Origin: an uncultured Oscillospiraceae bacterium
Lineage (GTDB): Bacteria > Bacillota > Clostridia > Oscillospirales > Ruminococcaceae
Assembly (NCBI GenBank): GCA_910578255.1
Contig: CAJTQM010000003.1
Span: 58,527-122,526 of the forward strand
Reading direction: 5' to 3'
DNA: 64,000 bases
This document shows positions 26,207 to 34,286 of the stretch, piece by piece. Numbering within the stretch: position 1 is the first letter of the stretch; every line of letters starts with the position of its first letter. Position numbers and translations under genes: made by a program. Under the pieces are notes generated by a model. It searched no databases. It was not told the origin of the DNA and worked only from the letters and a program-made list of their open reading frames with translations.

Positions 26207-27063
26207 ACGAAAAAGAATTGGGCGATCTGGTGGAACAAAAAGCATACGGCAAAGCCGATTCCGGTGGGAAGCAGGAAGGAAAGCGCCGTCCACTTGACGC
26301 TTTTGGTCTCCTTGTAGATCGTCAGACAGGTAGTGGAGCAGGGCCAGTGCAGAATCGAAAAGAGCATGACGCTGACGGCGGTCATCCAGGTCCAACCGTT
26401 TGCCACCAAAAGCTGCCGAAGGGCCGCCAGATTTTCCATATCCACCAAATTTCCGGTGGAAAGATAGGCCATAATGATGATGGGAAAGACAATTTCATTG
26501 GCAGGAAGCCCCAGGATGAAGGCCAGCAGAATCACGCCGTCCATCCCCAGCGCCCGGGCAAAGGGGTCCAAAAAACGGGCGCAGTGGGCCAAAAGGGTCA
26601 GATCCCCTACCGTGACGTTGGCCATCACCCAGATCAGAAGACCCGCCGGAGCGGCCACCGCCGCCGCCCGCCCTAAAACAAACAGGGTCCGGTCCAAAAT
26701 CGAGCGGACGATAACCTTGCCGATCTGGGGGCGCCGGTAGGGCGGCAGTTCCAGCGTAAAGGAGGAGGGTACCCCCTTTAAAATGGTCCGGGACAGCATT
26801 TTGGAGGTCCAAAAGGTCATCAGAATGCCCAAAAGGATCAACCCGGTCAAAAGCAGCGCCGATCCGGCCGACTGGGCCAGGCCGCCGGAAACACCCACAA
26901 AAAACATGGACAAAAGGGAAATCAGGGTGGGAAACCGCCCGTTGCAGGGGACAAAGTTGTTGGTGAGCATGGCGATTAAGCGCTCTCGGGGAGAATCGAT
27001 GATGCGGCAGCCTACAATGCCCGCCGCGTTGCACCCAAAGCCCATGCAGATGGGTGTTCCCAT
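26203..27063 (-). pseudogene. feoB: feoB, C-terminal half (membrane pore), separated from its N-terminal half
   Basis: The fragment begins at ICMGFGCNAAGIVGCRIIDS and has VPCNGRFPTL, many membrane helices and the LHWPCSTT segment, the rest of a FeoB permease. Only the first few residues (MGTPI) come from the attP side. There is no ribosome binding site before that ATG, and a terminator lies directly upstream at 27086-27131, so it is unlikely to be expressed. Its frame continues exactly from the N-terminal half at 10327 if the CA dinucleotides at 27047 and 10325 are joined. Confidence 0.93.
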
Positions 27064-27069
27064 TTTGCA
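27027..27069. other. Hybrid attachment site, right (feoB attB arm inward, attP arm outward)
   Basis: feoB sequence reaches the probable crossover CA at 27047-27048. The outward arm 27049-27069 ends ATTTTGCA, mirroring TGCAAAAT at 10304-10311. The two 21-bp arms match at 15 of 21 positions when one is inverted. Confidence 0.8.
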
Positions 27070-27085
27070 AAATCATACGGGCAGT

Positions 27086-27131
27086 AAAAAACCCCGCAGG
27101 AAAGCCGTTTTTCCTGCGGGTTTTTTTTTGC
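27086..27131. terminator. Strong bidirectional terminator between the ABC exporter and the feoB fragment
   Basis: ACCCCGCAGGAA/TTCCTGCGGGT arms are flanked by A and T runs. It ends the ABC operon on the minus strand and blocks read-through into the feoB fragment. Confidence 0.85.
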
Positions 27132-27134
27132 GTT

Positions 27135-29051
27135 TTAAGAAAGTTCGAACATGCCAGTATAAAGCTGATAGTATTTTCCCTGTTTGGCAATCAACTCCTG
27201 ATGATTGCCCTCCTCGATAATTTTGCCGTGCTCCAGCACGATGATGACATTGGAGTTTCGCACCGTTGACAGCCGGTGGGCGATGACAAATACCGTCCGC
27301 CCCTCCATCAGCGTATCCATGCCCTTTTCAATCAGCGATTCAGTACGGGTGTCGATGGAACTGGTGGCCTCGTCTAAAATGAGCACCGGCGGATCGGCTA
27401 CCGCCGCCCGGGCGATGGCCAAAAGCTGCCGCTGCCCCTGGCTTAGGTTGGCGCCGTCGGCGGTTAAGACCGTATCATAGCCCTGGGGCAGATGGCTGAT
27501 GAAGAAATGGGCGTTGGCCAGCTTTGCTGCCGCCTCGATTTCCTGGTCGGTGGCGTCCAGCCGGCCGTAGCGGATATTTTCCCGCACCGTGCCGGTAAAC
27601 AGGTGGGTATCCTGCAAAACCATGGATAAGGACCGGCGAAGATCGTCCTTTTTGATTTTGTTGATATTGATGCCGTCATAACGGATCTTTCCGTCGGGCA
27701 CGTCGTAAAACCGGTTGATCAGGTTGGTGATGGTGGTCTTTCCCGCGCCGGTAGAGCCCACAAAGGCGATCTTTTCCCCGGGACGCGCCTGCAGGGTAAT
27801 GCCGTCTAAAACAATCTTGTTTTCCTCATAGCCGAACACCACGTCCTCGAATTCCACCGCGCCGCGGACCTGGGTATAGGTCAGGCTGCCGTCGCCGTGG
27901 GGATGCCGCCAGGCCCACAGGCCGGTACGCTCATTCGTCTCTTCCAGCGAACCGTCCGGCAGGCGGCGGGCGCGAACCAGCGTTACATATCCGTCGTCCG
28001 CCTCCGGCTGCTCGTCGATTACCGCAAAAATTCGTTCTGCGCCGGCCAGGGCGGCCAACAAGATGTTAAACTGCTGGCTTAGCATGGAAATCGGCTGGTT
28101 AAAGGAACGGGTATACTGTAGGAAAGAACCGATGGTACCCAGGTCCAGAACCCCGAAAATCGCCAGCGCGGCGCCGGCCGTGGCGGTTACCGCATAGCTG
28201 ATATGTCCCATGTTGTTGGAAACCGGGCCCATGATGTTAGAGAAGGTACCGGCGTTGGACGCCGCGTAGCAAAGTTCCTCGTTCATCTGGGTAAAGGCGT
28301 CCTTGACCGCATCCTCATGGCAAAAGACCTTTACGACCTTCTGCCCCTCGATCATTTCTTCAATGTAGCCGTTTACCTGGCCCAGGGCCCGCTGCTGCTT
28401 GATGAAAAAGCTGGCGGATTTTCCGCCGATGATTTTGACCAGCCACAAAAGGACCATCAACAAAAGCACCGCCAGAATGGTCAGCTGCCAGCTGAGCACC
28501 AGCATCATGGTGAACACGCCCGCTACCGTAATCACCGAGGAGATCAGCTGGGGAATGCCTTCGCTGATCATTTCCCGCAGGGTATCGGTGTCGTTGGTGT
28601 AGCGGCTCATCAATTCGCCGTGGGTATGGGTGTCGAAATACCGAATCGGCAAAGACTGCATATGGGTAAACAAATCGGTTCGGATTTTGCGCATGGCGCC
28701 GGTGGAGATGTTCACCATCAGCCGTTTATACAGATATCCGCTGCCCACGCCGATGAGATAGATGACCGCCATAACCAAAAGCATCGAGGCAAAAGCGGAC
28801 AGGTCGGGATTTTCCCGGCCGATAAACGGTACGATATAGTCATTGATAATCGGCTTTAAAAAATAGGTACTGGCCACGCTGGCCCCGGAACTGCCGATGA
28901 TGCCCAAAACCACCAGCAGCATCTGAAGCTTATATTCCATCAAATAGCCCGCCAAACGGCGGATGGTCACCTTGGGATTTTTGGGCCGCTCCAGCGCCGG
29001 CCTTCTGCCGGGACCATGGCCCATGGGGGCGACGCGCGCTTCTTTTGCCAT
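27135..29051 (-). CDS. ABC-type multidrug exporter, subunit B (permease-ATPase)
   Basis: The 638-residue half-transporter has an N-terminal six-helix membrane domain (about 50-340) and a C-terminal ATPase: Walker A GSTGAGKTT, signature LSQGQRQ and Walker B ILDEATSSID with a normal catalytic Glu. An insertion of about 40 residues (LVRARRLPDGSLEETNERTG) lies between the domains. ATG at 29051 is chosen because the frame above it overlaps the preceding gene and lacks family sequence. It follows its partner by 1 bp, so it should work as a heterodimer, exporting drugs or lipids. A divergent MarR gene probably controls the pair. Confidence 0.9.
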   Translation of the reverse strand: MAKEARVAPMGHGPGRRPALERPKNPKVTIRRLAGYLMEYKLQMLLVVLGIIGSSGASVASTYFLKPIINDYIVPFIGRENPDLSAFASMLLVMAVIYLIGVGSGYLYKRLMVNISTGAMRKIRTDLFTHMQSLPIRYFDTHTHGELMSRYTNDTDTLREMISEGIPQLISSVITVAGVFTMMLVLSWQLTILAVLLLMVLLWLVKIIGGKSASFFIKQQRALGQVNGYIEEMIEGQKVVKVFCHEDAVKDAFTQMNEELCYAASNAGTFSNIMGPVSNNMGHISYAVTATAGAALAIFGVLDLGTIGSFLQYTRSFNQPISMLSQQFNILLAALAGAERIFAVIDEQPEADDGYVTLVRARRLPDGSLEETNERTGLWAWRHPHGDGSLTYTQVRGAVEFEDVVFGYEENKIVLDGITLQARPGEKIAFVGSTGAGKTTITNLINRFYDVPDGKIRYDGININKIKKDDLRRSLSMVLQDTHLFTGTVRENIRYGRLDATDQEIEAAAKLANAHFFISHLPQGYDTVLTADGANLSQGQRQLLAIARAAVADPPVLILDEATSSIDTRTESLIEKGMDTLMEGRTVFVIAHRLSTVRNSNVIIVLEHGKIIEEGNHQELIAKQGKYYQLYTGMFELS

Positions 29052-29052
29052 A

Positions 29053-30813
29053 CTAGGCCACCCCCTTCTGCTGGGACTCGTATACTTCCCGATAAATCTG
29101 GTTAGAGGCCAAGAGCTCCTCATGGGTGCCCACCGCGTCAATCCGGCCATCGTTTAAAACGATGATCCGGTCCGCGTCCTGTACCGAGGTCACCCGCTGG
29201 GCGATAATAAAGGTGGTGGTGCCGGACAGCTTTTCCCGCAGGGCCTGCCGGATCTTGCTGTCGGTGGCGGTATCCACCGCGCTGGTGCTGTCGTCTAAAA
29301 TAATGATCTTCGGCTTTTTCAAAAGCGCCCGGGCGATACAAAGCCGCTGCTTCTGCCCGCCGGATACGTTGACGCCCCCCTGTCCCAAATCGGTATCGTA
29401 CCCATCCGGGAAGGACTGGACAAAATCGTGGGCCTGGGCTGCGCGGCAGGCCTCTTCAATCTGCTCGTCGGTGGCGTTTTCATCTCCCCAGCGAAGATTT
29501 TCCTTAATCGTGCCGGAAAACAGCACATTTTTCTGCAACACCATGGCCACGGCGTTGCGCAGGGTTTCCAGCGGATATTCCCGTACATCCCGGCCGCCTA
29601 CCTTTAAGCTGCCGCTGTAAACGTCGTACAGACGGGGAATCAGCTGCACCAGCGTGGTTTTGGCCGAACCGGTGCCGCCGATGACGCCGATGGTCTCTCC
29701 GGAGCGGATGTGCAGGTCAATGTTTTCCAAGGTCAGGTTATCCCCCTGCTTGGCGTAGCTGAACGAAACGTTTTCGAAATCTACCGACCCGTCCGCCACC
29801 TGGATGTCCTGGCTGCCCGAATCGGTGATGTCCAACGGCTCGTCCAGCACCTCCACAATTCGATGAATCGACGCGCGGGCCATCACCAGTCCCACAAAGT
29901 TCATGGAAATCATCATCAGGGACATGAGTGTCTGCATCAGATAGCTTAAAAAGCTGAAAAACTGGCCGGTGAGCATATTCCCGGCGATGATCTGGCGGCC
30001 GCCGAACCAGGAGATAGCGATCATGCAGGCATAAACCACAAAGTTCATCAGCGGCATATTGACGATCAAAAGGCGTTCCGCCTTTTTCTGGGCTTCCTGC
30101 AGCTTCACCGCCGCCTGGCGGAATTTCTCGCTTTCGTGGTCGCTGCGGACAAACGCCTTGACCACCCGGATCCCCACCAGATTTTCCTGGACCGACGCAT
30201 TCATTCCGTCGTACTGGTCCAGCATCCGCTGAAACCGGGGATAGGCCTTTACGATAACCAAAGACAGTACGCCTACCAGCACCGGAACCGCCACCAGAAA
30301 GATCATGGAAAGCTGCGCGTTGATGCTGACCGCCATAAAAATCGCGCAGATAAACATCAGCGGCCCACGGATCATGCCGCGGATGATATTGGCAAAGGCG
30401 TTTTGGGTGTTGGTCACATCGGTGGTCAGCCGGGTAATCAGCGACGCGGTGGAAAAACGGTCCACGTTGGCAAAAGAGAAATCCTGGATCTTGTCAAACA
30501 GCGTTTTTCGAATGTTTTTGGCAAAGCCGGAACTGGCTACCGCGGCGAAGTGTCCGCTTCCCGCGCCAAAGCACAAAGATGCCATGGCCATCAGCACCAT
30601 AAACAGGCCGATTTTCGCCACATAGGGCAGGTTCCCTCCCGCAATTCCCACATCGATAATCTTCGACATGAGAAAGGGGATGAGGATTTCCATACTGACC
30701 TCGCCGACCATGCAAAGCGGGCTGAGGATGGCGGGCCGCTTATACTCTCCGACAAAGGAAAGAAGCTTGCGAACGTCGCCGGTTCCCTTTTTTGGGGGCT
30801 TTTTGGATGACAT
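29053..30813 (-). CDS. ABC-type multidrug exporter, subunit A (degenerate ATPase site)
   Basis: The 586-residue half-transporter has a six-helix domain (about 25-320), Walker A GGTGSAKTTL, signature VSGGQKQ and Walker B IIILDDSTSAVD. Asp replaces the catalytic Glu, as in one half of heterodimeric exporters such as BmrC/D or TM287/288. The ATG at 30813 follows GAGGTGAT. It is the first gene of the operon, with a consensus promoter at 30844-30872, and abuts subunit B. Substrate unknown. Confidence 0.9.
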   Translation of the reverse strand: MSSKKPPKKGTGDVRKLLSFVGEYKRPAILSPLCMVGEVSMEILIPFLMSKIIDVGIAGGNLPYVAKIGLFMVLMAMASLCFGAGSGHFAAVASSGFAKNIRKTLFDKIQDFSFANVDRFSTASLITRLTTDVTNTQNAFANIIRGMIRGPLMFICAIFMAVSINAQLSMIFLVAVPVLVGVLSLVIVKAYPRFQRMLDQYDGMNASVQENLVGIRVVKAFVRSDHESEKFRQAAVKLQEAQKKAERLLIVNMPLMNFVVYACMIAISWFGGRQIIAGNMLTGQFFSFLSYLMQTLMSLMMISMNFVGLVMARASIHRIVEVLDEPLDITDSGSQDIQVADGSVDFENVSFSYAKQGDNLTLENIDLHIRSGETIGVIGGTGSAKTTLVQLIPRLYDVYSGSLKVGGRDVREYPLETLRNAVAMVLQKNVLFSGTIKENLRWGDENATDEQIEEACRAAQAHDFVQSFPDGYDTDLGQGGVNVSGGQKQRLCIARALLKKPKIIILDDSTSAVDTATDSKIRQALREKLSGTTTFIIAQRVTSVQDADRIIVLNDGRIDAVGTHEELLASNQIYREVYESQQKGVA

Positions 30814-30843
30814 TTTATCACCTCGTTTATTCATTTCCATCTT

Positions 30844-30872
30844 ATTATACTATTTTATGTATATTATGTCAA
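30844..30872 (-). promoter_or_regulatory. Consensus promoter of the ABC exporter operon
   Basis: On the minus strand, perfect TTGACA (30867-30872), a 17-bp spacer and perfect TATAAT (30844-30849). Such a strong promoter fits a target held down by a repressor. Confidence 0.85.
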
Positions 30873-30918
30873 CGCTTAATTTAAATAAAACAATATAGTT
30901 AATAAAAGCGTAATATTC

Positions 30919-30947
30919 TTGACATTTCTATTTCTGTTGCTTATAAT
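30919..30947 (+). promoter_or_regulatory. Consensus promoter of the MarR-type gene
   Basis: Perfect TTGACA (30919-30924), a 17-bp spacer and perfect TATAAT (30942-30947). It is divergent from the equally perfect exporter promoter; about 45 AT-rich bp between them could hold the operator. Confidence 0.85.
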
Positions 30948-30978
30948 AAAGACAGTGCAGTGAAAGGAGAGGTTGCAG

Positions 30979-31467
30979 GTGGAGAAGGTAGATCGGAAAA
31001 CGGTGGTACGGGAGTTAATGTCCATGCACCCGCTGTTCCGGAAAAAATTTCTCAACCGGCCGGATCATCCTTTCGGCGGAATGTCCAAATCGCAGCGCAA
31101 TGTGGTGATGGCACTGAATCTTTATCCGGCCATGAATATGGGGCAGCTGGCGGTAGAGGCCAACGTCTCTTTGCAGCAGATTACCAAAACGGTCAATGCG
31201 TTAGAGGATATGGGGTATGTACGCCGGTACATCGACCGGGCAAACCGGAGGCAGATCTGGGTCTCGCTCAGCGAGGAATGTCAGAACATGATCCGCAACA
31301 GCTGCGACGCCAACGACGGTCTTTTGGTAGAAAGCTTTTCGTCTTTGTCCGACGAGGATATGCTGAAACTTCAGGAAGCGGTCCGTACGGTCCTGCGCAT
31401 TGTCAACAAGATGGAGGACCGCCCATTGCAGGACTTAAACGAAAAAGGGCATCATCAGGAAAAATAA
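30979..31467 (+). CDS. MarR-family transcriptional regulator
   Basis: The 162-residue product has the MarR winged helix: MSKSQRNVVMALN, MNMGQLAVEANVSLQQITKTVNALEDMGYVRRYIDRANRRQIWVSLSEE, with the wing DRANRRQ. Helices for dimerisation lie at both ends. GTG at 30979 is 7 nt after AAAGGAGAGG; a TTG at 30973 is too close. It is divergent from the ABC exporter genes and most likely represses them and itself until a ligand binds. A terminator follows. Confidence 0.88.
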   Translation: MEKVDRKTVVRELMSMHPLFRKKFLNRPDHPFGGMSKSQRNVVMALNLYPAMNMGQLAVEANVSLQQITKTVNALEDMGYVRRYIDRANRRQIWVSLSEECQNMIRNSCDANDGLLVESFSSLSDEDMLKLQEAVRTVLRIVNKMEDRPLQDLNEKGHHQEK

Positions 31468-31481
31468 ACGGATAGACAGTC

Positions 31482-31523
31482 AAAAAACGCCGGAACAGAA
31501 ATGGTCTGTTCCGGCGTTTTTTT
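31482..31523 (+). terminator. Intrinsic terminator of the MarR gene
   Basis: A perfect stem AACGCCGGAACAGA/TCTGTTCCGGCGTT is followed by seven T residues. Confidence 0.85.
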
Positions 31524-31585
31524 GCAAAAGAGGATTTTTCAAAGGGGAATTTTTCGCGAAAACAATTCTCTGACAAACGGAAAGA

Positions 31586-32137
31586 CTAGGGCAAAAAGGA
31601 AAAGAACTCTCTTATTTGCGGAGCAAATAAACCCACCAACGGAAACAGGATCCCTATACCGCAAAAAAGTCGGGAACGGCGCTTATCGTGTCTTTGTAGA
31701 ACCGGCACATAAAAAACCCGTGGATTTTCCGGCGTATAATATAAATCAACCTGCTCTCCCTCTTTTACCAGCTGAAATCCGGAACCGCTCAGATACGTAA
31801 CTTTATAAAACATTCCATTTGCCTGAAACTCAAACACGGGAAAGTAACTTTTGTTTCGCCCCGTGCGTTTCCTCCTTCCCTCGGAAACGACGGTAGCGGC
31901 CACTAAAGCGGTCGCGGCTCCCCGCTCTTTCAGCAGGCGGCGGCGTATAGACATTCCAATCGCAAAGAAAACCAATGGAAATAGGGTAAATCCGGTATCG
32001 CTGATCCGTTCGTCTAATGTTCTGCCCGATTGCCCCATGATGATTCCCGCAAAAACAAGGCAGAACACCGGCCAAAAAACGGCAAAGAAGTACCAGCGTT
32101 TCAGCGCAGAAGACATTGCATGTTTTTCTTTCTTCAT
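31586..32137 (-). CDS. DUF3592-type membrane protein
   Basis: The 183-residue product has two membrane helices at the N-terminus (about 14-34 and 50-66), then a beta-rich domain with ATVVSEGRRKR, SYFPVFEFQANGMFYKVTYLSGSGF and GEQVDLYYTPENPRVFYV, then a C-terminal helix. The pattern (a PVFEF-type strand, then a PENP turn) is that of DUF3592 proteins, whose function is unknown. It is monocistronic between the MarR gene and the DUF3810 gene, and starts after GAGGGAG. Confidence 0.7.
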   Translation of the reverse strand: MKKEKHAMSSALKRWYFFAVFWPVFCLVFAGIIMGQSGRTLDERISDTGFTLFPLVFFAIGMSIRRRLLKERGAATALVAATVVSEGRRKRTGRNKSYFPVFEFQANGMFYKVTYLSGSGFQLVKEGEQVDLYYTPENPRVFYVPVLQRHDKRRSRLFCGIGILFPLVGLFAPQIREFFSFLP

Positions 32138-32211
32138 ATGAATTATGACTCCCTCGCTGACTTTTATGAGATTTCATTTCATCCAATTATGGGTCACGCA
32201 GTAAGCCTTGT

Positions 32212-33312
32212 TCAGCGGCTGCGCCGTTCCGCCAGCAGCAGGTCCACCATCCGCCCGTAGCTTTGCACGCCGTCGGTCTGAGCATTGGCCTTTAGGTAGC
32301 CGTCGTTCAAGGCGTTGGAAACCTCGGCCACCTTGGTTTCAAACTGCTTCCAATATGCGTTGGAAAAGCGGTAATCGGCCTTCGTTTCCTCCGGCAGCGA
32401 TTCGTAGATCCGCCAATAGCTGTCCTGCCGGCCGGCGCCATACAAGGCGTTCATCGCGTAGGATAAAGCGTTGAGGGTCCCGCTGTATCGCAATGCCGGA
32501 TCGTCCGATCCCCGGCAGGCCAGATAGGCGATAAAGCCCGCCTCGTCCTCTCGGATCCAGCCCTTTAAATGGGCCAGTTCGTGGCAGACGGTATAGGGAA
32601 TTTCATAGTCGGGGATGTTTTGATTGTAATTAGCCTCGATGGTAAAGGGGGAAAACATCCCGGTCAGCCGCAGATGGGACATGCCCCAGGAAAAGGCCAC
32701 CGGCTTGGGATTGGGATAGTATCCCTTTAACGAAGGGTATTGCTCCCCCAATTTTTTCATGGCCTGCTTTGCCTGCTTTCGGATGTCAACACCTTCTAAG
32801 GAAAGCCCGCCGGAGGGTCCCACAGGGATCTGTTCGGCAAATTCGTTGGCCTGCGCCGCCAGTTCCTCACACAGCGCCTCCAGTTCCGAAACCGAGGAAT
32901 CCCGCAGTGAATATCCCGCCATTTCGCCGAATGAGGTACGCCCGTAGTTGATTAAGCAGGTCAGGGTCAGCATGAGAAGGACGGCACAGGCCCCGCACAG
33001 CAAAAACCGGAAAAACCGGGACAAAAGCTTTCCCAGCGTGGCCCTGCGGCAAAAAGCGAAAAACAAAACCGTCCCCAAAAAGCAAAAGAAGCCCAGCGCC
33101 AGCAAATACAGCGCAAATTCATAGACGGAAAAAGGTAGCGGCGAAAGAATCCGCCCAATCGTGTTGGGGAAAACCGGGAAAATATGTACCGCGTACCATT
33201 GGGCAAATCCCGTATCGGTACGGGACAGCCAGACAAAAAGCAACGCTGCCGCCGCCATCGAGCCCGCCCCTATAAAGCATTTTACATGCCGCCGGCAATA
33301 GGATTTGATCAT
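32212..33312 (-). CDS. DUF3810-type membrane zinc-metallopeptidase-like protein
   Basis: The 366-residue product has three membrane helices in the first ~130 residues and an extracytoplasmic domain with CHELAHLKG (HExxH zinc site) and EDEAGFIAYLAC, where the Glu is the likely third ligand. This is the DUF3810 layout; the substrate is unknown. ATG at 33312 follows AAAGGGGAGAGAAGGA. Its start overlaps the stop of the DUF1848 gene by 4 bp, so the two are translated as a coupled pair. Confidence 0.75.
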   Translation of the reverse strand: MIKSYCRRHVKCFIGAGSMAAAALLFVWLSRTDTGFAQWYAVHIFPVFPNTIGRILSPLPFSVYEFALYLLALGFFCFLGTVLFFAFCRRATLGKLLSRFFRFLLCGACAVLLMLTLTCLINYGRTSFGEMAGYSLRDSSVSELEALCEELAAQANEFAEQIPVGPSGGLSLEGVDIRKQAKQAMKKLGEQYPSLKGYYPNPKPVAFSWGMSHLRLTGMFSPFTIEANYNQNIPDYEIPYTVCHELAHLKGWIREDEAGFIAYLACRGSDDPALRYSGTLNALSYAMNALYGAGRQDSYWRIYESLPEETKADYRFSNAYWKQFETKVAEVSNALNDGYLKANAQTDGVQSYGRMVDLLLAERRSR

Positions 33313-34286
33313 ACTTTTCCTTCTCTCCCCTTTGAAATGACAGATTTTTTTGCAAACAACGAAAGCTGGCCGTTCTGATTGGACCCCGTCCTTCGATCCC
33401 GCACCGTATCCTCCGGGCGCAGGCTGCCGCAAAGCAGCGGGGAAAGCGGATCGTAAGCGGCCAGATTTTTCCGAAGCCGTCCGGGTCCATGATCCGCGTA
33501 GCAGTACAGGCAGCCGGCGGGGCAGCTGTCGTAAGCGCCGATGTCCACGCTCTGAACACAGCCGCAGGCCGGCCGCTGCCCCCGATCCTTATGAAGCGAA
33601 AGGGGCCGCCCGCCGATCTGCTCCAACAGCGTTTGGTCGATACAGCAGCCGTGGCCGATCCCGTACGAGGACAGGTCGGCGGCTTCGGCACAGGTGAAAA
33701 TCTCCATCCCGTTTTCCCGGGCAGCTTGTCCGAAAGCGGCGGCCAGCTCCGGCATTTCCGCTTCTTCCGGCGGCCGGGCCGAAAGCGGGGCCATCCGCTT
33801 TTCCATAGGCCCATACCAGTCTAAAAAGCTGATCATGCAGCGGAAACTCCGCCCTCTCAATGCCCGCGCCAGCTGGGAAAACGCTTTTTTGTGAAAGTCC
33901 ACCGAATAGTCCCCGGTGAGAAAAACCGGGTCGTACCGCCAGACGATCCGCTCCGGCCCAATCCGGCGGGACAGCTGGCATATGGCGGACAAAATTTCTT
34001 TCTTTTTGGGGAAAAGCCGCGGCTCCACCTCCGGTCCATAGGGGGTCAGGGTGATCTGGAAGTAATACGGACAGTCCGGAAGCTGGTCCAGGTCGGGGAG
34101 CATGGGACCGGGATTTTTGGTCCAGAACACAAAGCCGTCCACCGCCTGGGGGGAAAGGCTCACCCGGCTGACCTGCCGGGGATTGACCGGGTTGCGGACA
34201 AGGACATCCCCCTCCCGCAGGCGAGCGAAAAACCAGCGGCTGTAATAAGCGGGCAGATCGGTCCGCCGGCTGGCGCTGATAATCAT
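33309..34286 (-). CDS. DUF1848 family protein, probable Fe-S/radical-SAM-like
   Basis: The 325-residue product starts MIISASRRTDLPAYYSRWF, has GFVFWTKNP and ITLTPYG, and ends with clustered Cys in CGCVQSVDIGAYDSCPAGCLYCYADHG. These are the hallmarks of DUF1848, a barrel-like family thought to bind an Fe-S cluster through the C-terminal cysteines. The reaction is unknown. It is joined by 4-bp overlaps to both neighbours (flavodoxin upstream, DUF3810 downstream). The flavodoxin might supply electrons. Confidence 0.82.
   Translation of the reverse strand: MIISASRRTDLPAYYSRWFFARLREGDVLVRNPVNPRQVSRVSLSPQAVDGFVFWTKNPGPMLPDLDQLPDCPYYFQITLTPYGPEVEPRLFPKKKEILSAICQLSRRIGPERIVWRYDPVFLTGDYSVDFHKKAFSQLARALRGRSFRCMISFLDWYGPMEKRMAPLSARPPEEAEMPELAAAFGQAARENGMEIFTCAEAADLSSYGIGHGCCIDQTLLEQIGGRPLSLHKDRGQRPACGCVQSVDIGAYDSCPAGCLYCYADHGPGRLRKNLAAYDPLSPLLCGSLRPEDTVRDRRTGSNQNGQLSLFAKKSVISKGREGKV

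Larger units (their letters stand above)
10325..27048. other. 16.7-kb circularly permuted core-gene block bounded by hybrid att sites
   Basis: Both ends are halves of feoB on the same strand. Closing the block on itself at the CA dinucleotides rebuilds feoB in frame (…LTMCM-GFGCN…). The block holds feoA, a DtxR regulator, a lipoprotein gene, mfd, pth, prs, glmU, ppdK and a sigma-factor gene, most of them housekeeping. No plasmid, phage or conjugation genes are inside. The outer flanks carry the phage-type arms and the integrase. It therefore behaves like a circle carrying attB that was inserted into a chromosomal attP. The mechanism is inferred; the permuted order is seen directly. Confidence 0.75.

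Noticed and set aside
26011..26676. A plus-strand frame continuing past the anti-sigma-like gene
   Set aside because: It is antisense to the clearly recognisable feoB C-terminal half.
10240..27063. An ordinary prophage or ICE inserted in feoB
   Set aside because: The DNA between the halves holds only chromosomal genes and the order of the halves is reversed. The integrase and attP arms are outside the block.
10240..27063. A programmed sporulation-type excision (skin-like) that rebuilds feoB on the chromosome
   Set aside because: Excision would place the rebuilt feoB on the circle together with essential genes, not on the chromosome.
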